DNA of 64,000 bases from Garcia nutans (Eukaryota > Streptophyta > Magnoliopsida > Malpighiales > Euphorbiaceae): NCBI GenBank assembly GCA_947685225.1, contig CANTUV010000053.1:5813501-5877500 (forward strand), in the 5' to 3' direction. Positions within the stretch are counted from its first letter, which is position 1; every line of letters starts with the position of its first letter. Positions 1 through 14,001 of the stretch are shown here, piece by piece. The notes beneath the pieces are model-generated. The model worked only from the letters and a program-made list of their open reading frames with translations. It was not told the origin of the DNA and ran no database searches. The translations under genes and the position numbers were made by a program.

Positions 1-659
1 GATCATTTATGTCATTGAAATGAAGATCAACGTTACTACATATTTATAGATCAAGGTTTTGTGTGTATAATCTTATTAATCAAAAAACAAAGCTACTGTA
101 AGAAAATAAAAAGAATTTAGAGAGTCATACCTTCGTACATTGCTTCCACCAAAAATTACTTCTTGGATGAACGGAGACAAAGGCAAGATTGCTGCCTTTG
201 ATGGCTTGATTGCTTGCTTGCTTATTCCCCTCCTCTAAAAAGTCTGATCCCCTTTTTGTTTCCTGTTAATCTTTTCTTCTCAAAAAGTTTCTCCCCCTCT
301 CCTGTCTTTTTTAGTGTTATTTATAGGAAAATTTATAAGCCTAGTTCTAATAGTTTAAGAAAACTAAAATTACTTAGGAAAAGAAACTGAAACCAAATAG
401 AATTGGGCGCAAATTGGGGCACTGCATGGAAAATTGCAGGAGCTGCGGCTGCCAGGCCATTTTGACTATCGGCGAAGAAATTTTTCGTCGCCGATTTTTA
501 TTTTTATTTTTAATTATTATAATAATTTTTAAAAATTATAAAAAAAATAAAAAAAATAAATACTAAAACAAATATTATTTAATTAAGATAACACAAAAGT
601 TATTTTGGACCAAATAAAATATATTGAACCGAAACTGGGTCAAAAATTAAGGGTCTACA
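1..659 (-). repeat. T1 3' LTR (partial)
   Basis: It ends in GGGTCTACA next to the PPT complement. The sequence matches the S3 solo LTR: shared blocks include the GCC-rich U3 region near 440-500, a TATA-like box (TATTTATA on the plus strand at 319-326), and the leader hairpin at 178-200. The remaining U5 part lies to the left of the window. Confidence 0.85.
178..200 (-). other. Conserved leader hairpin in T1 LTR
   Basis: The arms CAAAGGCA (178-185) and TGCCTTTG (193-200) are perfect 8-bp complements with a 7-nt loop. The hairpin lies about 120 nt downstream of the TATA-like box on the transcribed (minus) strand. The same hairpin occurs at 48378-48400, 56671-56693 and 60844-60867, with a compensatory or wobble change in the stem. 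Confidence 0.6.
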
Positions 660-676
660 GTTTGCCCCCTACTTGA
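660..676 (-). other. T1 polypurine tract
   Basis: On the minus strand this is a purine-rich run containing AGGGGGCAAAC directly before the 3' LTR. It matches the T2 PPT at 55918-55932. It would prime plus-strand DNA synthesis. Confidence 0.75.
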
Positions 677-839
677 ACGATCTGAGACTAGCAAAAGAGA
701 GTGAAAAGCAATAAGACTTAATTTTTGAGATGGTTGAGGTTTTGGGTTCATGGATTTGATTTGGGTACTTAGACCCGAGATTGAATTTGATTTGACTGAC
801 CTTTTATCAGTACGTTAATTTTGGCATAAGTTATTGTTC

Positions 840-1540
840 CATTTTTATGAATTGTGGGTCTTTACCCATCAAAAATAGATCTTTATCTATTGGAAATTGG
901 GTCTTTAACCTAGGAACATGGATCTTTATCCATTGGAAATCAGGTCTTTACCCTTGAAACATGGATCTTTATCCATTGGAAATTGGGTCTTTACCCTTGA
1001 AACATGGATCTTTATCCATTGGAAATCGGGTCTTTACCCTTGTAATATGGATCTTTATCCATTGGAAATGGGGTTTTTACCCTTGAAACATGGATCTTTA
1101 TCCTTTGGACTTTGGGTCTTTACCTTTTGAAATATGGATCTTTATCCATTGGAAATCGGGTCTTTACCCTTGAAATATGGATCTTTATCCATTGAAAATC
1201 GGGTCTTTAATGGATCTTTATCCATTGGAAATTGGGTCTTTACCCTTGAAATATGGATCTTTATCTATTGAAAATCGGGTCTTTAATGGATCTTTATCCA
1301 TTGGAAATTGGGTCTTTACCCTTGAAATATGGATCTTTATCCATTGAAAATCAGGTCTTTACCCTTGAAACATGGATCTTTATCCATTAGAAATCGGGTC
1401 TTTACCCTTGAAAAATGGATCTTTATCCATTGAAAATCGGGTCTTTACCCTTGAAACATGGATCTTTATCCATTGAAAATCGGGTCTTTACTCTTGAAAC
1501 ATGGATCTTTATCCATTGGAAATCTGGTCTTTTCCCTGGC
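840..1540 (-). repeat. T1 43-44 bp tandem array in 3' UTR
   Basis: There are about 16 head-to-tail units. Each pairs GGATCTTTATCC with GGGTCTTTACCC (plus-strand reading), separated by ATTGGAAAT- or TTGAAACAT-like spacers. Some units have lost a half-unit, near 1207 and 1285. Reading frames through it are repeat artefacts. Hypervariable tandem repeats just upstream of the PPT are a known feature of Tat/Ogre elements and a source of plant satellites. Confidence 0.9.
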
Positions 1541-3546
1541 TTCAGCTTTTTTAGCTGGACTGACCTTTTGTCTTTTGAATTTTCATTCTAATTTTCTCTT
1601 TTGATTGATTTTTTTTATTCTTTTGAGAATTCTTTTTCTTGTTCATTAATTATACATGATAAAAAAAATTCAGCCCTTTTAGCTAGCCTTCATATCTTCT
1701 CCTTGCCCCCTGCGTGGCAAGATATTCAAAATATTTTGTTTATGCATAAAATCAAAAATTGAAAAGGAGAAACTTTGCCCCCTGTGTCGGCTCAAACCCA
1801 TGATTTTTCTATGTGGGCTCCGATTGATGTTTTTGTCATCTAGTTCTTTGCACAAGCACGTATTTCTTCTTTTGCAAAACAACTGGAGCTTCCACAAGCA
1901 AATAGGCTTTCCATGCCCCCTTGATTCAATATCTTCTTTTGATTCTTTACTTTGCAGGGTGTTTGTTGTTCATTTTGACAGGGAATAGACAATACAAGAC
2001 AAGAAAGTGCGATGTGATATGCTCATGTATGCATGATATGCATGAATAATACTTACAGTCATTCCATCGACACACAGACAGAGGTGATCAGCAGAAGTGT
2101 TCTCATTGACTCCTTTGAGATGATTGTTCAGTCCTTGCTTCGGAATGACAGGATGCTTCACATTTATGGCTTTTATCTTCAAGATGGAGGCCCCAAACAG
2201 CAGAGATACATCCATTTCAAATTATGATTTAGCATGTCAGTTGGTAGCTTTTTCATGACCTTGCCAATAATCATTTCCTTTGCCCAATGTGTCCTTCGAG
2301 GTTCGATAGTTCAACATACTCCCCTTAACTTGAAGTCTTTGTAATTTTTTTTTCAATCGAATGTTGGCTTTGCTAAATCAATGTCAGTTTATCTCAGGAC
2401 TTGATTTTTTAAATTAACATATCTATAACATGACAACCCTAGTTACCATACTAAACTCGAGAATTATTTCTATTTAAGCAAGAATTGTTGCACTTCAGAT
2501 AGGCACATACACATTACTTGGCCAAAGGTCTCATTGAGTTTAAATATTGTCTATCTCATATGCATGCTTATTCAAACTATCTCCACTAATAGACTCTACT
2601 TACCAAGAGAGATCAACAAGTCTTTGATAGGCTTGAAATGGGGTCTATAAGGGACACGGGTTAAATGAAAGCCATTTTGAGATTGGAGCTGATATGACAC
2701 AATGAACAAATCCTCAACTACAAATTTCTTGCTGGAACTTTAGACAGTTGGGAGTAATCTTTCTAGACTCCAAATTCCTTCTATCTTCTTGGCATTAATA
2801 TGGATCTTGATTAGGACAGTTTTTTCCCTTGCAAAAAGTTTGGTACCCAAATTTGCTTCTTTTCTTCTTCTCCCTTTTCTTTCACTCTTTCCTTTCATTG
2901 AGCATTTTATCATTTTGTCCTTCTTCCTTGTAGGATTGTCAAGTACAGAACTTTTAAGAACTGGATGGTCTTCCTCCTTTTTTTCTCCAAATTTGATTGA
3001 ATCTTTGGTTGGGTTGGACCAATTCAAGTCAAAATGTCCTTATGAACCAAATGGAAGCCTTTTGCTGCTTTAGGTAAAAGAGAACTCAGTTGGCCTTCTG
3101 AACTATTTTGGTTTTATATTTTCTTCTTTTTTCTTCTTTTGTTTTTCTTCTTTTCTTTTCTTCTCTCTTTTTTTTCTTTTATTTTTTTCCTTTCTTTTAT
3201 TTTTCGTTCTAGCTCTAAAAGAGTTGTCTTGTTTGTACAGACTTGGGCTTCCAATAATGGATGAGTGGAGTAACATAAATCTTCTTTAACAGGGATAAAT
3301 CATTTGTTACTCTGATGTTGTCTTCATATATTGGAAATATTAAGTGAACTTCAACTATCCTTATAGTCTTGAAAACTTCAACTACTTTTATGGTATTGAG
3401 AACTTCAACTATCTTCATGGTCTTGAGAACTTCAACTATCCTCATGATCTTAACTAATCATTGCTTTCTTTGATCTTTTTGCCTCTTCATCTTAGTGATC
3501 ATAAAACTTATTAAAAGTATCACAACAGCTCAGGGTAGGTTATTGA
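1541..3546 (-). other. T1 non-coding 3' region, distal part
   Basis: This is the reverse complement of T2 53000-54840, collinear with it and roughly 90% identical by eye. It contains two extra PPT-like motifs (1703-1712 and 1775-1784) and a pyrimidine-rich run near 3110-3210. Short open frames exist, but the one at 1679-1897 compared with T2 54532-54750 shows mostly amino-acid-changing substitutions, so I do not call a gene. Confidence 0.75.
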
Positions 3547-6500
3547 TGTAATACCCTTATACCCTATATACGTACAATACATATTTTCAGCATATGTAAA
3601 ATATGCATATACGGTATAAAAATGTCACAGACCGATTTAATAAAAAAATTTACATTTCTGTTTTAAGATTTCAAATACTAATATATAAAATAAATAGTAT
3701 ATAAATATTCTTTGCTTGTTATAGGAATACAAAATAAATATTTCATATGAAAATCTCTGGGAAAATTTCACCAGAGTTTTGTATGTAATTTGAACGTTTC
3801 CAAAATTCAACAAAACACAACCTGCATAAAATAAACACTCCAAATAAAATCAATTCACCAATACTTCTCAATTTCTCCATATTTTCTCAAAATTCTTATA
3901 TATAGGTATATATATATATCAACATTATATATAAAATCCCATCTTAAATAAAATTATTCAAATCATTCTTTACAATTTTCAATATATGCTTCAAAAACAA
4001 ATCAGAACATACATAATATCAAAAATGTACATGCTGGCAACTGGCTCTGATCTTGATGTACCTAAAACAACTCTTCAAGCTCAATAAATACAAACCTAGA
4101 CCCGACCAAGTCTAGTAAAACTCTCCGGCTCTACCAAAACGTCCATGACACCTGCGCGACGAATTACAATCGCGCTAAGCCGACGTCTAGTAGTACAAAC
4201 TTTGATAATAATAAAAATGTAAAGTAATGCCAATGCACAATGCATATAGCGGTCACATCATTTCACTTTATTATATTTTTCAAATATTTCATACTCACAA
4301 CTCATAATATTATATTGCTCAATTGTATCACAATTTATAATTCACATTAAAGCAAAGACAAGCATGGGCCCAAAAAGGATCTAATATGCTATTCAAATTT
4401 CAGAGTTACTGCTTTGGTCTATAATGACACCATGTGTCTATCCCGTAGGCAATATATATATCCATAGATAATGTAATAGCCCCAGTCTCTTAGACCTCAA
4501 CCCGGCTAGACCCTTAGGCCCAGTATCTTGGTCCTAAAAAAACATCATATTTATCATTTATCAGCTGGGCTCGGCTTACGACCCGGTCTTTTCACCTGCC
4601 CAGCAATTCATAGGCATATCGCCAAACCTAGAACTCTGAAAATTGAATAACATACTAGGCACACAATTAATTCATTTATCTCATTATCAAATACTTTCAT
4701 AATTCATTTCTCATTTTATTTCTCATAATCAAACTAGGTTCATTGTCTTATTTTCACTTTTTTTCCTCATTTTTCTCATTTTTCACATCTTTCTCATCTT
4801 TCTCACTTTTCTCATTTTTTTCTCATTTTTGTCAATATCAATTCATTTCATTATTCCACATATCTCATTTTTGCATTCACAACACATTACCCAATTACTT
4901 TGGGTATTTTCACATAATATGCATATTTCACACTTTACACAATTTAGCCATTATCAATGGCTTTTCACAATGCATTTAACACATATATGACATTACAAAT
5001 GTCATAGCACATTATTCATACTCAATCAATGAACCAAGAAGCTTAACACATTTTTCAACCAGTATGTGTTAAGTCCAAATGTCATGCAAATATAAACATT
5101 ATACTCAAAGTTTGTACATACCTCTACTAGCAACCCAAAGCAAGCTTAATACAACATCCAATCCTATCCTTCCAACTTGCCCTTCACCACTTACATGAAG
5201 CAAATCAACCTCCCTCAATGCTTATACCAAATGTGAGCATACATAATCATTTAATATCATATTCTAAGGTATTCACAACATCAAACCATAATTAAACGTC
5301 ACTCTAAACCAAATTCCAAAATTAAGCTTCACCTCACTTTAACTTTGAAAAACCATATCAAGGCATTTAAATTAGTGTTTTAAGTTTACTAATATCATTA
5401 AAAACATTTTTTAATACATTTAAATCATTTACATTATAACAATACACTTTTATACACAAAAATCTCAAAAATGGCATAACCTTCCCCCATTGAAGGTTTT
5501 CCATTCCAACACAATCCATTACTCATTTCAAGCTTATATTCATATCTTTTAACACTAAACAACATGCTTAAACAAATAAAATCACACAATTCAACCACTT
5601 TGGAAAATCACTTTTCCAAAACCCTAAATCTCCACTTCCATTCTCAAACTCCAACCAAACACAACCAAATCCAATATTTGACTTTAAAATACTTGTTTAT
5701 GTATCAAAACAACTCATTTGGAATCAATTTACACAATTAAAAACCATGATTTCAAAACCCCAAAAATTACAAAACCCTAAATTCTCTCTCTTCACCAATC
5801 TTACCCAAACTCAACCATTTCTTTAATCCAACCTTAAAATCATTAATAATCAATCAAAACAACTTCATTCATATCCAATTAAGCAATTAAATCCTGCTAC
5901 TATAGAATTTTAAAATTTACATAATACACTTTTCCATAGAATTTGAAAATTTGGTAAGAAAGCTTACCAATTGATGAAAAAACTTCTAAAACTCCACTTG
6001 AATCCTTAAAATCTCTTCAATTTTTGGAAGAAGCAAATCCCTCTCTTGAAGCAATGAAATTCGGCCTTGAAGGAAAGAAGAAGAAGAAGACTTTATTTTT
6101 TTTTATTTCTCTTTCCTTTCACCCTTTAATTTTAAACCATATATATATATATTAAAATAATTTAATAATTAATTATTTAATAAATTAAAAGTCCTAAATT
6201 CCCTCTTCCATTCAAAAAATAATTTATTTTTGAATTATTTTATTAATTTTAAATTTCTAAGATTTAATTACCAAAATACCCTTTACTTTGACTTTTCTTT
6301 TAAAAAGTGTTGACTTTTATATGTTATGTATATACATATATATTATATATATTATCCACTTTTTCATTTAAAACCCCTTCATTTTTCATTTAAAACCATT
6401 AATTTAATTTATCCATTTAAATTATAATTTATTTTATCAAATTTCCAAAAATTAGAACGTTTCAAAAATTTAGGATATTACACATATGCACAAGTAATGT

Positions 6501-6688
6501 GTATCTTATATACACATCAAATGTACCTTATATGTGTATTAAATATTAAGTATGTAATGTATTAATCCAACATATACAATTAATATACCATATGTGTATG
6601 TTATATATACTCTAGATATATATATTGAGTATATATAATTTATATCTCCAAATACTTATTTAATTTCTCCAAAATCACGGATGTTTCA
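3547..6688 (-). repeat. L1 3' LTR
   Basis: It runs from TGTAATACCC to GTTTCA and aligns along its length with 10319-13506. The reverse complement holds an AT-rich TATA region, a leader resembling the K LTRs, and a GGTAAGC splice-donor-like site near 5953-5967. Confidence 0.9.
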
Positions 6689-6703
6689 ATTTTCTCCCCT
6701 TAA
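6689..6703 (-). other. L1 polypurine tract
   Basis: The minus strand reads TAAGGGGAGAAAAT immediately before the LTR start TGAAACA. The preceding bases resemble the block before the PPT in K2 (27880-27904). Confidence 0.75.
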
Positions 6704-9700
6704 ATAATTTCGTCCTCGAAATTATCCAGTATAGTAATAAATTATCCAAATTATTATTTTACTAAATTACATAATTTCTATTCTCCCCCTTAGGTTCATT
6801 CTTAATTTCCTTTTTACCATTCCCTAACACATTATTATACTGTCTATTTACTCAAACAGTCACAACAGATTATTATATCTTCAATCGAATTATCATTAGA
6901 CAAAATTAGTTCATCTCCTTAATATATATACACAACACACCTATTGCACTCAAGATATCTGATCACTTCATTATCTTAAAAATATACTCTCATCACCTTA
7001 AATTCAAATATTAATAACTTTTATCTTAACACAATAATTTTACACATCTTCACTTTGATCCTACTCTTTATACAATTACCACATATTAATTTAATATCAC
7101 CATTATACAACAATAAAATCTTATTTTCTTATTAAAATTCAACCTTTTGTCTATTTTAAATTCATCAATCTGTTTTCCATTCATGACCTAATTCTATTAG
7201 GTCAAATTTATTCTCAAATTTTAATTCTCTTCGAATTCATCATTACAGATAATATTCACTTCCCCTAGTCTCATTTACTTTACACATCATTTTCATCAAC
7301 TTATTCATTTTATACCACTTTCAAACACATTTATTATAACTCTTACTCACATTTCATAATTCCTTTCATTTACCATTTTCTCATATTTCTTATAGTTACC
7401 TTATTTACATAAATCACTTTTCTTATATATCATTTAAAGCTCATCATATTTTTACAATTCTCTTCTGTTTCCACACTTTCTATAATTATAAACAAATTTC
7501 TAGTGTAAAATTATAAGATACAACTATGCAAACCATAAGTCTTGGCCATGTTTCTTAAAGCATAATTATCAATCTCACCAAAACTATCTAACGGTCATGC
7601 CATAATAATGGTCACATCCATAGCTTATAAAATAAATACTGCCCTTCTATCATTCTTCTTCGAACATTTCTAATCACAATGTTAAGTTCGTATCGCAAAA
7701 ATCACATATTAATTTTCTAATCTTTTGATACACAAAAAGTTAACACGTTTCAGCTCTGTTTCAAAGCAATTTACTCTTGATCATCATTAGCCTAACTCAT
7801 GTTTCAACAATATTATCATTAACATCTCTTACATATACACATTTGTTCATATGCTAATTTACACAATTTCCATTTATTACTCCATTTCTAATCTATCTTT
7901 TATAAAAATTATCATTCATTTCTTTTTTTTTCACTTCCATACTTTCTTCATTATACTTTCCTTTTTCCTTTCAATCTCTTATTTATACGCATATACTTTA
8001 GGCCCAAAACACTATACAATCATGAAGTTCAGTTGTTAAAATAACAATTTCACCGTCCAGCTCTGTTCGGGTCCATTCTCAATCTCAATTCATCACATGA
8101 CCTAACTCTACACTGGTCAAGACCTAATCTCTCTTAGGTCTATTAATACATGCAATAACATTCTCAATATCACCAGACACGTATTTGTATAAGGTAGTAA
8201 ACACTCGATAATATTTTTTTTAATCATCCACATACACCTTCGTAAGTCATAATCACAATGTGACTTACTTTCCACATTTTCTTACATATCATACTTTTGT
8301 TCATATAGAAAAAAAAATCTCTTCACACAAATCATACAATTATACTCAATTCCTCTTTTACATACAACCTATACAAAGTTAACATTTATCACCTTTCAGA
8401 GAACATTATCATTTCTCATTCTTTTGACATTACTTAGGTTATTCATCAATTCAACATATATACACACTCTGACCACAACATAATTAACATCTTCCTTATT
8501 CAATCGCCCATCTCTTAAATACATTTCTTATTATATAATTTTTTTTTCTAACACTTCACATAAATCTTAGTCACGTTTCCAATGTGACATCTCTCTCACA
8601 TTTTTTTTTTTTTGCATTGATCATTCCTTTCATATCCATTTTCATCATTTCCAATTCAATTAACTAAAGTAACTCATTTTCACTTGCTTAATCATTTCCC
8701 TTTATTTCATAATAAATTTCTATTTTATCAACCATATTACACCTTAGTTAGTACTTTTATAAGTAACATTACTCATTCAAAATTACTCCCATGCTTATTA
8801 AACATTAAACTATCAATATCTAAACAATTCTCATCGAAATTCCCTTACAACTCTAAATTTCCAATTTACTATTTTACTTAAACTTCATTCTATTAATCTC
8901 GCTTTCAAGAGCTAACTTTATAAACATTATTTTTATATTAATATAACATCAAAACACATCACTTTCACAATTATGGAAACCCATTTCAAAAATTCAAATT
9001 TCATATAATGCAACCAACAACATGAACCTCACCAAATCTCACCCATATCACATTCTCAATCTTAAGATCATAACACTTACTTTTAAACAACACTAATTCA
9101 TTTCCTTACACTAATTAATATCATCCATTTAGATACTTTAATTTTACACACTTAACCCTAAATTATGCATCATTGTTCCATAATAAATAATTCGCTATCA
9201 TATATGATTTCACTCTTGATTTTAATTATGAACTCTTTGTTGAAAATTATTAAAAATTCCATATTCTTTCTATACTTATACCCATATGCATATAAATTTT
9301 TATAATTTTCTTCATTCATTTGACTCATAAAATTAATTTATTACTTACTTACACAAAACTACATGACATCCTCAGTTTCATGTAAATCTCACTTTTAATT
9401 TTTATATTCCTTACCAATTCTTTATAAAAGCTTGTAAACTTTTATCCATGTGCACTTGACACATATATGGACTTATATTTAAAGTTTTAGATTTTTCCAA
9501 GTTGATTTAATATATTTAAAAATTAAATCTTCCAAAATTAGAGAATCTGTCTCTTTAATAATTTCTCTGGCAACACCCGGTTGTCCATTTTTTTCAGGTA
9601 CCAAACCTTAATAAAAATTTATGAAATTATAACCATATGTTATAGGAATACATATGATATTGTATGTAAAGTTTTATATTTTTCTGGGTTAGTTTACCAT

Positions 9701-10300
9701 AGTTTCTAGATTTATTTTATTTTTCAATTTCTACAGATTCTGAGTTGCTGAAATTTCTCTAACAATCTGTGTCCTTCTTTTTTTCTTAATTAGAGATCCA
9801 TCTTTAAAATTTATAAAAATTTATACATTTGGATTCTAACATATATAAAAACTTTCTATTAAATGTTCAAACTCATCCAACATTTCTAGATTCGTCCAAC
9901 AATTCAGACAATATCACTTTGCAGTACATCTATAAAATTTTCTGTAACTATCATGCTCATTTCTCAAACTTTTTTATTTTTATATCTTAAATTATTTCCT
10001 AGATTATTTTTCTAATTTCACTTATTCATTAATTGAATCGGCTATAAATTTTAAATTTCAAATAAAAGTTCCAAAAATTCTTAATCCATAATCTCTAGAA
10101 TGACGTTTCCACTGCGCCACTCTGATCTATGCAACCCAGACACTATCTCAACTCATATCGATTATATCAAATGGACATTGCCACATCGGGGATAAGATAA
10201 ATTACCAGTGCCAATGCATGCATTACAATTGAAAAATTATTTTTTTATTTTAATTTTCTCTCTCTATCATCCCACCTAGGTCGAGAACCTCAAACCTAGA
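6704..10300 (-). other. L1 non-coding internal domain
   Basis: This AT-rich stretch has no convincing reading frame on either strand and no gag, protease, reverse transcriptase or integrase motif. Parts resemble the K2 blocks 26227-27904 and 30487-32167, including an inverted repeat at 8242-8268 that corresponds to the hairpin at 26991-27013. I see nothing else identifiable. Confidence 0.7.
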
Positions 10301-10311
10301 CTCTGATACCA
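10301..10311 (-). other. L1 primer-binding site, tRNA-iMet type
   Basis: The minus strand reads TGGTATCAGAG, the standard complement of the plant initiator-Met tRNA 3' end, 7 nt from the LTR. The same spacing is seen in K1. Confidence 0.85.
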
Positions 10312-10318
10312 AAATAAA

Positions 10319-13300
10319 TGTAACACCCTTATACCCTATATACGTACAATACATATTTTCAGCATATGTAAAATACACATATACGGTATAAAAATATCAC
10401 AGACCGATTTAATAAAAAATTTTACATTTCTGTTTTAAGATTTCAAATACTAATATATAAAATAAATAGTATATAAATATTCTTTGCTTGTTATAGGAAT
10501 CCAAAATAAATATTTTATATGAAAATCTCTAGGAAAAATTCGCCAGAGTTTTGCTTGTAATTTAAACATTTCCAAAATTCAACAAAACACAACCTGCATA
10601 AAATAAACACTCCAAATAAAATCAATTCACTAATTCACCAATACTTCTCAATTTCTCCATATTTTCTCAAAATTCTTATATATAGTTATATATATATATA
10701 TATATCAACATTATATATAAAATCCCATCTAAAACAAAATTATTCAAATCATTCTTTACAATTTACAATATATGCTTCAAAAAAAATCATAACATACATA
10801 ATATCAAAAATGTACATGCTGGCAACTGGCTCTGATATTGATGTACCCAAAACAACTCTTCAAGCTCAATAAATACAAACCTATACCCAACCAAGTCTAG
10901 TAAAACTCTCCGGCTCTACCAAAATGTCCATGACACCTGCGAGACAAATTATAATCGTGCTAAGCCGAAGCCTAATAGTACAAACTTTGATAATAATAAA
11001 AATGTAAAGTAATACCAATGCACAATGCATATAGAGGTCACATTATTTCACTTTATTATATTTTTCAAATATTTCATACTCACAACTCATAACATTATAT
11101 TGCTCAATTGTATCACAATTCGTAATTCACATTAAAGCAAAGACAAGCATGGGCCTAAAAAGGATCTAATATGCTATTCAAATTTTAGAGTTACTGCTTT
11201 GGTCCATAATGACACCATGTATCTTACCTGTAGGCAATATATATATATCCATGGATAATGTAACAGCCCCAGTCTCTTAGACCTCAACCCGGCTAGACCC
11301 TTAGGCCCCAGTATCTTGGTCCTCAACCCGGCTAGACTGCTACGGTTTTTTAGGCTTACGACCCAGTCTTTTCACCCCAAAACATCATATTTATATTTAT
11401 CAGCTGGGCTCGGCTTACGACCAGGTCTTTTCACCTGCCTAGCAATTCATAGGCATGCCGCCAAATTCAGAACTCTAAAAATTGAATAACATACTAGGCA
11501 CACAATTAATTCATTTATCTCATTATCAAATACTTTCACAATTCATTTCTCATTTTATTTCTCATAATCAAACTAGGCTCATTGTCTTATTTTCACTTTT
11601 TTTTTCTCATTTTTCACATCTTTCTCATTTTTCTCATTTTTCTCTTTTTTTTTCTCATTTTTATTAATCTCAATTCATTTCATTATTCCACATATCTCAA
11701 TTTTGCATTCACAACACATTACCCAATTACTTTGGGTATTTTCACATAACATGCATATTTCACACTTTACACAATTTAGCCATTATCACTGACTTTTCAC
11801 AATGAATTTAACACATATATGACATTACAAATGTCATAGCACATTATTCATACTCAATCAATGAACCAAGTAGATTAACACATTTTTCAACCAGAATGTG
11901 TTAAGTCCAAATGTCATGCAAATATAAACATTATACTCAAAGTTTGTACATATCTCTACTAGCAACCCAAAGCAAGCTTAATACAACCTCCAATCATATC
12001 CTTCCAACTTGCCCTTCACCACTTGGATGAAGCAAATCAACCTCGCTCAATGCCTATACCAAATGTGATCATACATAATCATTTAATATCATATTCTAAG
12101 GTATTCTCAACATCAAACCATAATTAAACATCACTCTAAACCAAATCCCAAAATTAAGCTTCACCTCACTTTAACTTTGAAAAACCATATCAAGTAATTT
12201 AAATTAGTGTTTTAAGTTTTCTAATATCATTAAAAACATATTTTAATACATTTAAATCATTTACATTATAACAATACACTCTTATACACAAAATCTCAAA
12301 AATGGCATAACCTTCCCCCATTGAAGGTTTTCCATTCCAACACAATCCATTACTCATTTCAAGCTTATATTCATCACTTTTAACACTAAACAACATGCTT
12401 AAACAAATAAAATCACACAATTCAACCACTTTGGAAAATCACTTTTCCAAAGCCCTAAATCTCCACTTCCATTGTCAAACTCCAACCAAACACAACCAAA
12501 TCCAATATTTGACTTTAAAATACTTGTTTATGTATCAAAAAAACTCATTTGGAATCAATTTACACAATTAAAAACCATGATTTCAAAACCCCAAAAATTA
12601 CATAACCGTAAATTCTCTCTTTTCACCAATCTTACCCAAACTCAACCATTTCTTTAATCCAACCTTAAAATAATTAATAATTAAACAAAACAACTTCATT
12701 CATATCCAATTAAGCAATTAAATCATGCTACTATAGAATTCCAAAATTTACATAACACACTTTTCCATAGAATTTGAAATTTTGGTAAGAAAGCTTACCA
12801 ATTGATGAAGAAACTTCTAAAACTCCACCTGAATCCTTAAAATCTCTTCTATTTTTGGAGTATGGATGAAGCAAATCCCTCTCTTGAAGCCATGAAATTC
12901 GGCCTTGAAGGAAAGAAGAAGAAGAAGACTTTATATTTTTTTATTTCTCTTTCCTTTCACCCTTTAATTTTAAACCATATATATATATTAAAATAATTTA
13001 ATAATTAATTATTTAATAAATTAAAAGTCCTAAATTCCATCTTCCATTCAAAAAAAATTTATTTTCGAATTATTTTATTAATTTTAAATTTCTAAGATTT
13101 AATTACCAAAATACCCTTTTACTTTGACTTTTCTTTTAAAAAGTGTTGACTTTTTATATGTTATGTATATTTTACATATATATCACATATATTATCCACT
13201 TTTTCATTTAAAACCATTAATTTAATTTATCCATTTAAATTATAATTTATTTTATCAAATTTTCAAAAATTAGAACGTTTCAAAAATTTAGGATATTACA

Positions 13301-13506
13301 CATATGCACAAGTAATGTGTATCTTATATACACATCAAATGTATCTTATATGTGTATTAAATATTAAGTATGTAATGTATTAATCCAACATATACAATTA
13401 ATATACCATATGTGTATGTTATATATACTCTAGCTATATATATTGAGTATATACAATTTATATCTCCAAATACTTATTTAATTTCTCCAAATTCATGGTT
13501 GTTACA
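10319..13506 (-). repeat. L1 5' LTR
   Basis: It runs from TGTAACACCC to GTTGTTACA and is closely similar to 3547-6688. It differs by scattered substitutions and small indels, including an extra pyrimidine/G-rich segment near 11320-11385. Confidence 0.9.
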
Positions 13507-14001
13507 ATTGGGGTTTGTAAGCCAATGAAAAGAAAGCTAAAATTTTATGAAGGCTCAAAGGGACAACTATGGATTGATATTTAATAGGGTGGATACTAGT
13601 TATTGGCTAACCAAATAATGCCTAGATCATTTCTCTCTTAAATAAGCAAAGTTCAATTTTGCCTCGAAAGTTTGTCAAAGCATCTTCTAAGACTGACTAG
13701 GACCTAAACAAAGGTAATTATGCAGGAGCCCTTTCTAAGTAAGCATACACAACTCAATGCTACAGAGCAATTCCCTCACCTAGTAAAGTCATTCAAGTCA
13801 TGATGTATAAATATATTAATCCATGAACATCAAGCTAGATTCCTCATTGGTTGAGCACCAAAATGAATAAAGACCAACAAAAATTTTGATGAAAGTAATT
13901 TATTCAAACAAATTTAAATTTGAAAAACATGGTTATTCTAATTAAATATTAAAGAAAGTAAAATTGAAAAGCAACATTCAAGATAAGGAAAGTTTGTTGA
14001 G
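13507..14001 (-). other. T1 non-coding DNA just 3' of gag
   Basis: This matches the reverse complement of T2 52394-52900. The gag stop is followed by the same non-coding sequence in both copies, with no trace of protease or pol. Confidence 0.75.

Larger units (their letters stand above)
3547..13506 (-). mobile_element. L1: LARD-like non-coding LTR retrotransposon
   Basis: Two LTRs of 3142 and 3188 bp flank 3630 bp without coding capacity. Flanks are ATTGA (3542-3546) and ATTGG (13507-13511), a target duplication with one substitution. The PBS lies beside the right LTR and the PPT beside the left LTR, so the element runs on the minus strand. Long LTRs, a non-coding internal domain of about 3.5 kb and retained priming sites fit a large retrotransposon derivative. 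The TGTAAC/GTTACA ends and iMet PBS with a 7-nt gap match the Tekay/Del-like K elements here. T2 (52860-52910) shows the uninterrupted target sequence. Confidence 0.88.

Noticed and set aside
918..1130. 70-residue open frame with repeating MDLYPLE/LPLKHGSL-like units
   Set aside because: It is a translation of the T1 43-44 bp tandem array; the same array in T2 gives different, shifted frames.
1679..1897. 72-residue frame conserved between T1 and T2 (54532-54750)
   Set aside because: About 17 base differences give about 13 residue changes, the proportion expected without protein selection. It begins with TTG in both and overlaps the PPT-like motifs.
2740..3027. 95-residue Lys-rich frame, possible accessory ORF of T1
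   Set aside because: The T2 counterpart (53336-53650) is full of stops and shifts; no known domain.
4743..4979. Ser/Phe-rich open frame in the L1 LTR
   Set aside because: A TTTCTCA-type low-complexity run repeated in both L1 LTRs; composition artefact.
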